From assembly GCA_937910695.1 (NCBI GenBank), contig CALEMW010000192.1, forward strand, positions 1-54,195: a DNA stretch of 54,195 nt, written 5' to 3'. Positions within the stretch are counted from its first letter, which is position 1; each line of letters opens with the position of its first letter. The position numbers were made by a program, and so were the translations under genes. The stretch is from an uncultured bacterium. Lineage in GTDB: Bacteria > Krumholzibacteriota > Krumholzibacteriia > LZORAL124-64-63. Positions 40,767 to 49,980 of this stretch are shown here, one piece after another. The notes beneath the pieces are model-generated. The model ran no database searches, was not told the origin of the DNA, and saw only the letters and a program-made list of their open reading frames with translations.

Positions 40767-41789
40767 TTAGTCGACGTGCCGCAACAGCAGTGCCGAAATC
40801 GCCATGTCATCACATTTGAATGTGCCGCAGATGCTCTTGATTTCAATCCTTAGACGCTCAACACCGAGGTCGGCAAGACTCAGTGCTTCGAATTCCGCGA
40901 GGTCCAGGTCGAAGGGCTTGAACTCGTCGAAGGCAACCATCATAGAACCGTTGTAGCCCTCGATGCGGATGCGGGAGTCGAGGTGCAGTCCGGTGGGGCC
41001 GTCCCCTTCTCTGTTGAGCGCGACGAGGGTCTCGAACTCGATGTTGCCGCCGTCGGTGCGTTCGATCGTGAAGACGGAGGCCAGGAGGTCGCTTGTGTCG
41101 TCGTGCACGAAGAAGGAGCTTTCGTCATTGCCGATGATCGCCTGCTCGGACCCCGTCTCATGGGTCAGGACGTAGTCACCGTTGAACAAATTTTCGAGAT
41201 CACCCACGGGCGCCCCGAAGAATCCCAGACGACGGGCAACGATGGGGGTGAGTTCGAGGAAGCCCACGCAGAAGTCGTCGTCACCCATGCTGGTGATGTC
41301 GATCAGCAGGGAGGTGAGCTCCTGGCCGTCGAGACTGCCGGCGTTCTGGGTGACGGAGCTGGTTGTGGTCGGATTGTAGTAGCGAGTGCCGACGAGGGTC
41401 AGGGCGCGGTAGCCGCGCACTCGGATTTGGGATCCGGGAGTCGTGTCCGCGGAGCCCGTCAGGTCGCTGGTGTCGATGCTGTCGAACGTGAAGAGCTGCT
41501 GGTTGGTGCTCGTGATCACGATGCCGGCGGCGAGGGCGTTGTCCTTGTTGCCGTCGGTGAAGCCAAGATCGTCGCCGGCGATAGCGGCCAGATTGATTTC
41601 ATCGCCCATGCCGTTCAAGTCGTCGAAATCGATGTTGAACCCGGCTTCGACGCCGTGGAGGAAAGAGCCGAGATCGAACCCGTCGAACCCAGGGCCATCG
41701 CGGGTGGCTGCCGGCGCGGCGGGATCGTCGCTGGAACAGGCGGTCATCATCAGCAGCGGCAGAATGCAGAGCAGAAGTCGTCTGGTCAC
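40767..41789 (-). CDS. Secreted lipoprotein of unknown function
   Basis: 340 residues from the GTG at 41789 (GGAGGG 8 bases upstream). A lipobox LLMMTAC places the lipidated Cys at 18, followed by a short SSDDPAAPAAT linker, so it is anchored to the outer or inner membrane. The body is acidic and beta-rich (GFDGFDLGSFLHGVEAGFNI, DDLGFTDGNKDNALAAGIVI, GSQIRVRGYRALTLVGTRYY, LEALSLADLGVERLRIEI type segments) with two late Cys (SICGTFKCDD). The repeated beta segments look like two jelly-roll domains. I do not recognise the family. It is a single gene; direct copies of GCTCCGGA lie just upstream. Confidence 0.7.
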   Translation of the reverse strand: MTRRLLLCILPLLMMTACSSDDPAAPAATRDGPGFDGFDLGSFLHGVEAGFNIDFDDLNGMGDEINLAAIAGDDLGFTDGNKDNALAAGIVITSTNQQLFTFDSIDTSDLTGSADTTPGSQIRVRGYRALTLVGTRYYNPTTTSSVTQNAGSLDGQELTSLLIDITSMGDDDFCVGFLELTPIVARRLGFFGAPVGDLENLFNGDYVLTHETGSEQAIIGNDESSFFVHDDTSDLLASVFTIERTDGGNIEFETLVALNREGDGPTGLHLDSRIRIEGYNGSMMVAFDEFKPFDLDLAEFEALSLADLGVERLRIEIKSICGTFKCDDMAISALLLRHVD

Positions 41790-41889
41790 GGCGTTGTCCC
41801 TCCAAGGTTGATGGAGTGGATTATGGAATTTGGATTCATTGCTCCGGAGTATACCGGGGAGGCTCCGGAATACTATGGATTTCAGGGGG

Positions 41890-42498
41890 CTAGAACCGGA
41901 AGGTGCCGCCAGCACTCAGGGTGGTCATCGTGCCCGATTTCTCGATGGGTGTCTCGATCACCGTTGTGCCGCCTCCATCCATCTGCAGCGTGGCCCGGTT
42001 CATGTTCCAGTTGATGGCCACAAACCGGCCTTGGGCGTGGAGACCGAGATGTCGGTTGAGGTTCATATGGAAGCCTGCGCCGAAGACGGCGGCTCCCCCC
42101 TCCGACTCGAAGGTCAGGGCGTCCTTTTGTGATGTCACCATGTAGCCGCCGCCGCCGCCGGAGAGGTAGGGGCGGAACGTATGCCCTGGGCGGAACAAGT
42201 AGACGATGTCGAAGGTGGCGCCTTCATACCGCAGGGCTGTGTCATCGAGGTTGGTCTGGTGCTCGGTGACGGTGCTGTGCAGCATGATCTGAAGTGTGGG
42301 ACCCAACAGGAATCCCAGGCGCAGTGCGGCCCCCGAACCATGGTCGTCGACGTTCAGGTCGGAGCGGTCGTCGCCGCCGTTGATGATGTCGCCCACAGCG
42401 TCGAGCCCCACAGACCAACGGCCGTGGGGAAAGCGCTCAGCGGCTAGAGACGAGGCGGCGGTCAGCAGCAGCAATAGAATGGTCACCAGGCGTTTCAT
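41890..42498 (-). CDS. Small outer-membrane beta-barrel protein
   Basis: 202 residues with a signal peptide (LVTILLLLLTAASSLA) and an eight-stranded barrel pattern of OmpA/OmpX type: WSVGLDAVGDII, GAALRLGFLLGPTLQIML, ATFDIVYLFRPGHTFRPYLS, GAAVFGAGFHMNLNRHLGLH, ending with the Phe-terminated strand LSAGGTFRF needed for BAM insertion. GGGGAG precedes the ATG. It lies 14 bases downstream of the NtrX-like gene and is probably the last gene of that operon. Confidence 0.8.
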   Translation of the reverse strand: MKRLVTILLLLLTAASSLAAERFPHGRWSVGLDAVGDIINGGDDRSDLNVDDHGSGAALRLGFLLGPTLQIMLHSTVTEHQTNLDDTALRYEGATFDIVYLFRPGHTFRPYLSGGGGGYMVTSQKDALTFESEGGAAVFGAGFHMNLNRHLGLHAQGRFVAINWNMNRATLQMDGGGTTVIETPIEKSGTMTTLSAGGTFRF

Positions 42499-42512
42499 CG
42501 TTCACTCCCCGT

Positions 42513-43915
<1,403 letters not shown>

Positions 43916-43919
<4 letters not shown>

Positions 43920-45358
43920 CGCAGGTTCTCCTTCTCGGGGTCTCTCGGCAGGCTCAGGACGAATCGCGTGCCCTCGGGACCGGAGGAAATGTCGATACGG
44001 CCGCCATGGCCCTCGACGATGCCTGCGACGATGGGCAGTCCCAGGCCCATGCCGCCTCCGCCGGATGTGAAGTCGGGCTCGAAAACGCGGTCGAGGTGCT
44101 CGGCGGGAATGCCGTCGCCGCGGTCGGCGACCGTCCATGTCAGAGCATCGTCGACAAGGGCGGCTTCGAGTTGCACCGACTCCTGGCGGTCGGCACGTCG
44201 GCAGGCCGTTAGTCCGTTGTCGATCAGGTTGACCAAGGCGCGACGGATCTGGGCCGCGTCGAAGATCCAGTGCAGGTCAACAGGCACGTCCGCCGTGTTC
44301 AGGCGGTCGCCGTAGAGGCGGCCGAGATCTTCGATCAAGGCGCCGACGGGTTCGTCGGCCGGTTCTGGCTGGGGCATGCGGGCGAAGTCGGAGAAGGAGC
44401 GCACCAGGTCGCGCAGCCCTTCGACCTCCTCGGTAACGATGGTCTCGCAGTCGGACAGGGCGCGGGCGTGGGCATCGTCGTTGCTGTAGCTGCGCCGGGT
44501 CTCCTGGACCGCCAGTAGGATGGGCGTCAGGGGATTCTTGATCTCGTGGGCCAGCACCCTGGCCATGTTGCGCCAAGCGGCCATTTTCTCCAAACGGGCG
44601 AGGTCGCGACGCTGGCGGGCTAGGCGTTCGACCATGGCGTTGAACGCCGCGGCCAGGTCGCCGATCTCGCCGCCTGTGGGCGCGGCGACGCGGGCATCGA
44701 GGTCACCTTCGCCGACCCGACGGGCGCCGGCGGCCAGGTCCTCGAGGGGGCGGGCGGTGCGACGGGCGGCCCAGAGGGCGATGGTCAGGGTGACGCCGAA
44801 GGTCAGGACATAGGCTACCAGGAACGGCAGCACGAAGCTGCGCCGTACGGCGCCGCTGTCGAGGCGCAGAGAATTCAGCAGCGAGATGGCCCCGGTGATC
44901 TCGTCGGCCCTGGCCACCATGTCCGCCGGCAAGGGCTGTGCGAAAAGCACGGTGCCGCCGTCGGCGGCCCGTCGGGCGGTCACGAGCCAGTCGTCGAAAC
45001 GGCGGGGTTCGCCATCGACGGGGGGAGATGCGGTGCGCACGGCGTCGGGAACGACGGCGTCGGCATCGCGGTGGCCGTCGGCGTCGAGGGGGACCAGGCC
45101 GGACTCCACGAGAGGATCGATCACAGTCATCTGGGGACGCCATGCTTGTGAGACGGCTGCGAGGAACGTTTCCTTGCGCAGGTGCAGAGCCTGACGCGAT
45201 TCCTCGAGACCCGCCTCGAGTCCCAGGAGCGACTGATCGCGGGTGGCGGGGTTGAGGCTATGGTCGAGCAGGGTGCGTACCGCATATGAAAGCGGTACGG
45301 CCGGCAGCAGGGTAGCCAGCAGCACGAGGATCAGCAGACGGCTACGGAGCGACTGCAT
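43916..45358 (-). CDS. NtrY-like sensor histidine kinase
   Basis: 480 residues. Transmembrane segments at about 6-28 and 174-197 enclose a periplasmic sensor of about 145 residues. A HAMP linker (198-250) precedes the phospho-acceptor H-box LAHEIKNPLTP (His271). The ATPase has an N-box NLIDNGLTA, then DRGDGIP and GMGLGLPIV. Partner of the next gene (ATGA overlap at 43916-43919). Its start overlaps the DUF4390 gene end by 17 bases. The sensed signal is unknown; the usual NtrY four-helix N-terminus is reduced to two helices here. Confidence 0.9.
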
Positions 45359-45992
45359 GGCTCAGCTCCTCGACGGCGAAGGGACGGGAACGGACAGCGC
45401 TTGTGGGGTCGTTGGCCTTGTCCTGGTCGCGGTAGAAGAAGCGGATCAGCTTGCCGAAGCTCACGGTGGCCTCGTTGCGGTCTTCGGCGCCGGTGCCGGC
45501 GATCACGTCCTGGACGCGGAGGCGGTCCCGTGGAGCGATGGGATGCAGCGTCAGCGAGCCCCGCAGGACCAGCGGCTCGTCCATCAGCCGCAGATCGGCG
45601 ACCGGCAGCAGCCGGATCTCGGGGGGACGGGCGAGCCAGGCCCGTAGTGCGGCCAGATCGTCGAGCCGATGCTCCCGCCCCTCGACGCGGACCGAGAAGA
45701 TCTCGTCCCAAAGGTCGAAGGCCAGCTGGAAGGTGACCAATGCGCTCGCCACGCGGCGGTCGTGGGCGTCGAGCACGTCCACCTCGAGATCCACCGCCGA
45801 GACGATGCCGCTGCGCATGGACGACAGGAGGCGTTCGCCTGGTAGGCCTGAGGTGAGGATCCGACAGGCCAGGTGACCGTTGTCACGCAAGGGGGAGATG
45901 GCCGTCACGGCGGGTTCGGCTGCCGGAGCGGCGGCGGCGGCGCAGGAGCAGATGAAAACGAGGATCGCGAGGATGCCGCCGCGGGCCGCCAT
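45342..45992 (-). CDS. DUF4390-like secreted protein
   Basis: 216 residues from the ATG at 45992, overlapping the Omp85 stop by one base. A signal peptide (GGILAILVFICSCAAAAAPA) is followed by a beta-rich domain with the pattern LSSMRSGIVSAVDLEVDVLD and VTFQLAFDLWDEIFSVRV, then PPEIRLLPVADL and a conserved end ATVSFGKLIRFFYRDQDKAN. This fits DUF4390, a family typically found beside NtrYX-like two-component genes. Its role is unknown; the position suggests a periplasmic factor for sensing or barrel assembly. Confidence 0.72.
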   Translation of the reverse strand: MAARGGILAILVFICSCAAAAAPAAEPAVTAISPLRDNGHLACRILTSGLPGERLLSSMRSGIVSAVDLEVDVLDAHDRRVASALVTFQLAFDLWDEIFSVRVEGREHRLDDLAALRAWLARPPEIRLLPVADLRLMDEPLVLRGSLTLHPIAPRDRLRVQDVIAGTGAEDRNEATVSFGKLIRFFYRDQDKANDPTSAVRSRPFAVEELSHAVAP

Positions 45993-47365
45993 CAGAAGGT
46001 CCACCCCACCGAGGCGTTGGCATGGAACGACTCGTCCACCGGACTGCCGGTCAGGGGATAGCCGACATCCAGGCCCATCAGAAGGCCGAAGGTATGAACC
46101 CGCAGACCCCACCCGGCGCCCACGGCCACCGGCTCGCCCCGGGGCGCGACGAGGCCGTCGCAACGGCCGGCGTCGAGGAAGAGCACCGCCGCCAGGCCGG
46201 GATGTTCGGTGTCGTCGGTCAGCGGTGCGCGGTACTCGAGGGAGCCGCTCCACAGCCATTCCGCTCCCTCGGGCCGGGTCAGCGACTGGCTCGGCACGCC
46301 CCGCACCGTGTAGAAACCGCCCAGATAGGGCCGGTCGTAGAAGGGCGCGTCGGACAGGGCGGCCACGCCCTGGGCCTTGAACCCCAACACGCCGCCGAGA
46401 CCCTCGCGGAACACCTTCAGACTGGCGCCGCCCAGGCCGTGATCGCCGCTGCGGTAGGTGGACGAACGCCAGAACATCCGACCGCGCACTCCCGAGGCCG
46501 GCGTGTGGGCGATCTCGCGTGCGGACAGCGCCGTGTACACGAGGGAGGCCTCGGCGAACGACGTGTTGCGACGGTCCACGGCGCCGCTGATGGCGTCGGG
46601 TAGTTCGGCCAGGGGCACGTCGTCCCCGTCGGAGACGTCGCGCGCCGTGTCGGTCTGGTAGATTTCCGCGCCGTCTTTGGGGTCGACGATCTCGCGGCCC
46701 AGTTCGAGTTGCATATTCCAGCCCCGGCCGAAGGCGCGACCCGCAGCCACGGACAATCGGTGGCGGCCGACTTCGTGACCGATCTCGAGACCGTCGTGGA
46801 AGTACACGCGGGTCACGTTGAGGGCGGCGGCGCGGACGCCCAACCAGCTGCGGCTGCCCAGCACGTCGCGCTGCACGTAGGCCAGCTCCAGGCCGGAGCG
46901 CCGGTAGCCCAGCACGAAGCGCAGGTTCAGCGAGTCGAGGTCGTCGAGGACGTCGCGGAAGCCCATTTCGGCGGGGATGGCGTACCAGCCGTCGACGTCG
47001 CTCACGCCGGTGCCGAGGCGCACGTCCACCTGGGCGGTGCGGCTTTCGCGAGCAACAACTTCGAGCACGAGCTCGACCCTTCCGCGTTCCGAGCCGGGGC
47101 GTACGAAGAACTCCACTTCGGCGAACAGGTCCGACTCCCGCAGGCGCTCCACCGCATCGAGCAGATCCTGCTGGTCTACAGCATCGCCGGTGCGCAGGCC
47201 AAGCACGCGGGTCAGCTCGTTGAGGTCCACTTCGGCGCCTTGGACGGTAACGGTTTCGAGCAGGAGATTGGGAAAGACGTCGCCGAATGCGTCGTCGGGG
47301 GCTGCAGGGGCCGGCCGGGCCACCAGGGTGCAGGTCAGAAGCAGCAGCAGTGCGATACGTCTCAT
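45992..47365 (-). CDS. Omp85/BamA-superfamily outer-membrane protein with one POTRA domain
   Basis: 457 residues from the ATG at 47365 (GGGAG 6 bases upstream). The signal peptide is IALLLLLTCTLVARPAPA. One POTRA domain at about 35-105 (LLETVTVQGAEVDLNELTRV, LLDAVERLRESDLFAEVEFF, ELVLEVVARES) precedes a 16-strand-type barrel that contains the VRG-like loop FYTVRGVPSQSL (near 355) and ends with NASVGWTF. Short members of this superfamily insert or secrete other proteins across the outer membrane. It is the first gene of a five-gene operon with DUF4390, NtrY-like, NtrX-like and a small barrel. Confidence 0.85.
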   Translation of the reverse strand: MRRIALLLLLTCTLVARPAPAAPDDAFGDVFPNLLLETVTVQGAEVDLNELTRVLGLRTGDAVDQQDLLDAVERLRESDLFAEVEFFVRPGSERGRVELVLEVVARESRTAQVDVRLGTGVSDVDGWYAIPAEMGFRDVLDDLDSLNLRFVLGYRRSGLELAYVQRDVLGSRSWLGVRAAALNVTRVYFHDGLEIGHEVGRHRLSVAAGRAFGRGWNMQLELGREIVDPKDGAEIYQTDTARDVSDGDDVPLAELPDAISGAVDRRNTSFAEASLVYTALSAREIAHTPASGVRGRMFWRSSTYRSGDHGLGGASLKVFREGLGGVLGFKAQGVAALSDAPFYDRPYLGGFYTVRGVPSQSLTRPEGAEWLWSGSLEYRAPLTDDTEHPGLAAVLFLDAGRCDGLVAPRGEPVAVGAGWGLRVHTFGLLMGLDVGYPLTGSPVDESFHANASVGWTF

Positions 47366-47503
47366 AGTGATCTCCCGGGTTGCCCCGGTTCTAGGCAAGA
47401 CACGGGCCTGCGGAGGTGCTGCTGCAAGATGAATAGCTGCTCCGCAACTTGCTGGAAACGGTAAGGATACAGCCATGACCAGCGGGAGGGCGAGAGAAAA
47501 GAC

Positions 47504-47536
47504 GCCCGAGGTGTGGTTATTATTCACACTTTGGGC
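47504..47536 (-). terminator. Terminator of the small membrane protein gene
   Basis: A 12-bp stem (47504-47515 with 47525-47536, two G-U pairs on the plus strand) with a 9-base AT loop. On the minus strand it runs into GTCTTTTCTCTC. It lies about 80 bases past the stop at 47618 and also upstream of the Omp85 operon. Confidence 0.7.
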
Positions 47537-47617
47537 GGGTCTGGGTGATGCGATCGGTCACACCCGGTTCAGTTCGTAGCGATCAGCTTCCAGTCGAACG
47601 ACCTTATCAACCACAGT

Positions 47618-48100
47618 TCATTGCTTGAGGAGCATGGCTTCATCGAGCGACGCGTACTCCGCCGTCGCCAGCAACGACTCGTATGCCTGCTGCCAAGCCT
47701 CTTCTTCTTCCGGCCCCGTGAGCGTACAAGCCCGTCTGGCCAGTTCCAGCACGTAGGGTGTATCTGATTCCTTCCGGACCGCCAGGTCGAGCACGTCCTC
47801 GAGCCGCAAACATTCGCAGTCCGCCTCGGCTGCGATTTCGGCTATTTGACGGTAAACTCCTGTATTCGTGCCGAAATGGCCCATATATTCGGTCGCGCGG
47901 GCGATGACCGGCAGGTTGAACTCAGCGTCCATGACCATGCGGCCGCCCAGCAGGACCATCCCATGATGGTGGTTCGCCGTGACGAGGGAATGTCCGACCG
48001 AACCGAGTGCATGTCGTTTACCGGCCATCCTGGGGTTCAGGAAGGAAATCAGGATGAACAGGGCGATGGCGGTGGCAACGGCGATTCCGATCTTCTTCAT
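47618..48100 (-). CDS. Hypothetical single-pass membrane protein
   Basis: 160 residues. The ATG at 48100 is preferred (GGAGG 6 bases upstream); an adjacent ATG at 48103 is only 3 bases from it. An N-terminal helix (IGIAVATAIALFILISFL) is followed by a soluble domain of about 135 residues with a His cluster (NHHHGMVLL), ADCECLRLEDVL and a helical acidic end. No family recognised. It is divergent from rpmG; its likely promoter GTGACA-18 bases-TATGAT overlaps a palindrome shared with the rpmG promoter region. Confidence 0.6.
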   Translation of the reverse strand: MKKIGIAVATAIALFILISFLNPRMAGKRHALGSVGHSLVTANHHHGMVLLGGRMVMDAEFNLPVIARATEYMGHFGTNTGVYRQIAEIAAEADCECLRLEDVLDLAVRKESDTPYVLELARRACTLTGPEEEEAWQQAYESLLATAEYASLDEAMLLKQ

Positions 48101-48129
48101 CATTATCCTCCTGGATTATCGAGGCGTCA

Positions 48130-48142
48130 CCCTATCATAGGG
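48130..48142. promoter_or_regulatory. Palindrome CCCTATCATAGGG in the divergent promoter region
   Basis: Perfect 6-base arms around one base. On the minus strand it covers the -10 box TATGAT of the small membrane protein gene, and it lies 9 bases upstream of the rpmG -35 box. It could be an operator that controls both directions. Confidence 0.4.
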
Positions 48143-48163
48143 ACTCCTTTCTTGCATTGTCAC
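48134..48163 (-). promoter_or_regulatory. Probable promoter of the small membrane protein gene
   Basis: On the minus strand, GTGACA (48163-48158), an 18-base spacer and TATGAT (48139-48134). It gives a leader of about 27 bases before the ATG at 48100. It overlaps the opposing rpmG promoter. Confidence 0.45.
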
Positions 48164-48180
48164 AGGTGATCGGATATATT
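48152..48180 (+). promoter_or_regulatory. Sigma70-type promoter of rpmG-rpmB
   Basis: TTGCAT (48152-48157), a 17-base spacer and TATATT (48175-48180). The predicted start is near 48187, giving a 60-base leader that contains a hairpin (48189-48222). Confidence 0.65.
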
Positions 48181-48188
48181 AAGCGGCC

Positions 48189-48222
48189 TTGCGCACCGCA
48201 CAAGCGTCGCGCAGGTGTGCAA
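48189..48222 (+). promoter_or_regulatory. 5' leader hairpin before rpmG
   Basis: TTGCGCACC (48189-48197) pairs with GGTGTGCAA (48214-48222), 9 bp with one G-U and a 16-base loop, right at the predicted 5' end and about 12 bases before the GGAG site of rpmG. It may be a ribosomal-protein autoregulation or mRNA-stability element. Confidence 0.4.
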
Positions 48223-48246
48223 TGATCTGATTGAAGGAGAGCCGAA

Positions 48247-48420
48247 ATGGCAGGCAACAAGAAGGGTCCGCGCAAGATCGTCATCCTGGAGTGCACCGAA
48301 GCGCCCGGAACGTCGGTTTATACCACGACCAAAAACCCGCGCAATACTCCGGACCGCATGGAGAAGAAGAAGTACAACCCCGTGCTTCGCAAAGCCACGG
48401 TCCACAAGGAAAAGCGGTAA
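48247..48420 (+). CDS. rpmG: 50S ribosomal protein L33 (zinc-independent form)
   Basis: 57 residues with GGAG upstream. L33 is a small protein near the ribosomal E site. The sequence follows the family: [34 protein letters not shown] and KATVHKEKR. The paired CXXC motifs of zinc-binding L33 are absent (a single Cys), so this is the C-minus type. It heads a two-gene unit with rpmB, 19 bases apart. Confidence 0.95.
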   Translation: MAGNKKGPRKIVILECTEAPGTSVYTTTKNPRNTPDRMEKKKYNPVLRKATVHKEKR

Positions 48421-48439
48421 CGCCCAGGAGGAGGACGAC

Positions 48440-48679
48440 ATGTCCCGTCGTTGCAAACTGACCGGCACGGGTCCGCTCGTGGGATACAACGTTTCGCACG
48501 CCCACAACAAGACCAAGAAGCGCCAGCTGGCCAACCTACAGAACAAGACGATCTTCGTGCCCGAGCTCAAGCGCACGGTCAAGATCCGGATGACGGCCCG
48601 CGCCATGCGCACCGTCGACAAGCTCGGTCTCCTGCCGTTCCTGCACAAGCAGGGGCTGGAGCTGAAAGACGTCATGTAG
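48440..48679 (+). CDS. rpmB: 50S ribosomal protein L28 (zinc-independent form)
   Basis: 79 residues with AGGAGGAGG upstream. L28 family pattern: SRRCKLTGTGPLVGYNVSHA, NKTKKRQLANLQNK, VKIRMTARAMRTVDKLGLLP. Only one Cys remains of the CXXC pairs found in zinc-binding L28. It is followed by a good terminator at 48703. C-minus L33 and L28 together resemble the gene pairs that replace zinc-binding ribosomal proteins under zinc limitation, though C-minus forms are also the only copies in some bacteria. Confidence 0.95.
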   Translation: MSRRCKLTGTGPLVGYNVSHAHNKTKKRQLANLQNKTIFVPELKRTVKIRMTARAMRTVDKLGLLPFLHKQGLELKDVM

Positions 48680-48702
48680 GACGCTTCTGCCGAACGATTC
48701 GA

Positions 48703-48729
48703 GGGCCGCTCTTTGGAGCGGTCCTTTTT
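48703..48729 (+). terminator. Rho-independent terminator of rpmG-rpmB
   Basis: A 9-bp stem GGGCCGCTC (48703-48711) with GAGCGGTCC (48716-48724, one G-U), a 4-base loop, then TTTTTC. Confidence 0.9.
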
Positions 48730-48805
48730 CTATGCCCGCCTGTGCCGGTGGCTCGCTGAGCGTATTCTGCCGATCTCGAAAGGAGCAGCGGATCAATGAC
48801 GACGA

Positions 48806-48831
48806 AGGCCCCACTGGCTAGAGCGGGGCCT
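48806..48831 (-). terminator. Weak terminator-like hairpin of the diiron protein gene
   Basis: AGGCCCC (48806-48812) pairs with GGGGCCT (48825-48831), a 7-bp stem and 12-base loop, 24 bases after the stop at 48855 on the minus strand. No clear T-run follows. Confidence 0.45.
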
Positions 48832-48854
48832 CCTCGGTTGCTTCATGGTTCTTG

Positions 48855-49757
48855 TCAGGCGGTCTGCGCCGATACCTCGCGATGCTTCCGCGTAATCCTC
48901 TCCTCGTCCTGTCCCCGCCAGTAGGCGTGCACGCCCTTGAGCATGTCCTGCCCGCCCTGGATGAACTTGTCCTCGTCGAAGTCCTGGGCGAAGAAGGCCT
49001 CCTCGAGTTCGTCCATCACATGGCCGGCGTGCTGCTCTTCGATGCGGTCGTGCCAGGTGAAGAAGGCCAGGGGCAAGTCAGGCTGCTCGCGCTTTTTGAA
49101 GTCTTCGAGACCTGCCACGAGTTGTTTCCAGAAGCCGGCGGCAGCCCAGTTCTCAACGGCGAAACTGGCGCCTTCGGCGACGTTGGGGTCTTCGCTGCCG
49201 TAGATGCGTTCGAGTTCGTCGCAGAAGAACAGGGTCGACGGGGTGCCGTGACGGCGCTTGCCCATGTCGTCGAAGCCCAGGCCGAGTTTCTCGCCCATCT
49301 TCAGCAGCCACTCGAAGTGGGCGGCGCGGAAGCGGAAGGTGCCGCCGTCGACCGAGCCTTCGACCGACACGACGTCGGGGTCGCCCTCGCGGTCGTGGTC
49401 GCCGCCGGCGGCGGGACGGCCGGAATCGGCGTTGAAGATCACGCCGATTTCGTTGGCCAGGATTTCCTTCGACGCGCGCATGCCCTCGAGGCTGCCCGAG
49501 TTGATGACCTTTTTGAGCTGGGCGACGAGGAAGAGATTGGAGAATACGGAAAACTGCACGATCATGTGCTTCACGTCGTCGCGGTTCAGACCGCCCCGGG
49601 CGAACCACTTGCAGTACGTGTTGTCGGTGATGACGGGGTGGGACATCAGATCGCTATTGCAGCGGTCCACGAAGCGTTCGAAGCGGTCGGCGTCGTCGCG
49701 TCCGATCTCACCCGCTTCGATTCGGGACCGGAAGTCGTCGGAGACCTTCAGCGGCAT
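48855..49757 (-). CDS. Haem-oxygenase-like (HDO-type) putative diiron oxidase
   Basis: 300 residues, cytoplasmic, almost all helical. The pattern fits the iron-containing, haem-oxygenase-like family (CADD/UndA/SznF relatives): acidic and His ligands at Glu103 (ANEIG), His147/Glu149 (AAHFEWLLK), Glu202 (VENWAAAGFW), and His236-Glu240-Glu241-His243-His246 (TWHDRIEEQHAGHVMDEL). An acidic insert (112-138, GGDHDREGDPDVVSVEG) sits between the first helices. Such enzymes use O2 to cleave or oxidise amino acids, fatty acids or amines; the substrate here is not evident. GGAGG precedes the ATG. It is divergent from a methyltransferase/acyl-CoA ligase group. Confidence 0.65.
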   Translation of the reverse strand: MPLKVSDDFRSRIEAGEIGRDDADRFERFVDRCNSDLMSHPVITDNTYCKWFARGGLNRDDVKHMIVQFSVFSNLFLVAQLKKVINSGSLEGMRASKEILANEIGVIFNADSGRPAAGGDHDREGDPDVVSVEGSVDGGTFRFRAAHFEWLLKMGEKLGLGFDDMGKRRHGTPSTLFFCDELERIYGSEDPNVAEGASFAVENWAAAGFWKQLVAGLEDFKKREQPDLPLAFFTWHDRIEEQHAGHVMDELEEAFFAQDFDEDKFIQGGQDMLKGVHAYWRGQDEERITRKHREVSAQTA

Positions 49758-49924
49758 ACGGCCCTCCTTGAAATAGGAAATCTGTGACTCATTCCGGACA
49801 CGATACTTGAAGTTGCGACGAAAGGCATCCTGAATTGACTCAGGTGCTGGTCATTTGGGGAGACTTCTGCTACGATGCGATACGGGAGAGGCTATTCACG
49901 ACTTGAGACCGACAGGTCCAACGT

Positions 49925-49952
49925 GTTGATAGTAAACGAATTGACTTATTGT
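49925..49952 (+). promoter_or_regulatory. Possible promoter for the methyltransferase-ligase-flavoprotein operon
   Basis: TTGATA (49925-49930), a 16-base spacer and TATTGT (49947-49952), about 28 bases before the ATG at 49981. Boxes match moderately. The remaining 49758-49924 shows no gene. Confidence 0.4.
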
Positions 49953-49980
49953 CCGGCTCGTCGGACGCGGAAGGGATTTC

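Noticed and set aside
41840-41870. Two GCTCCGGA direct copies before the lipoprotein gene as an operator
   Set aside because: Only two copies, partly self-complementary, and no clear promoter near them; too little to call.
49835-49863. TTGACT at 49835 as a promoter for the methyltransferase
   Set aside because: No -10-like sequence at the right distance (GGGGAG there).
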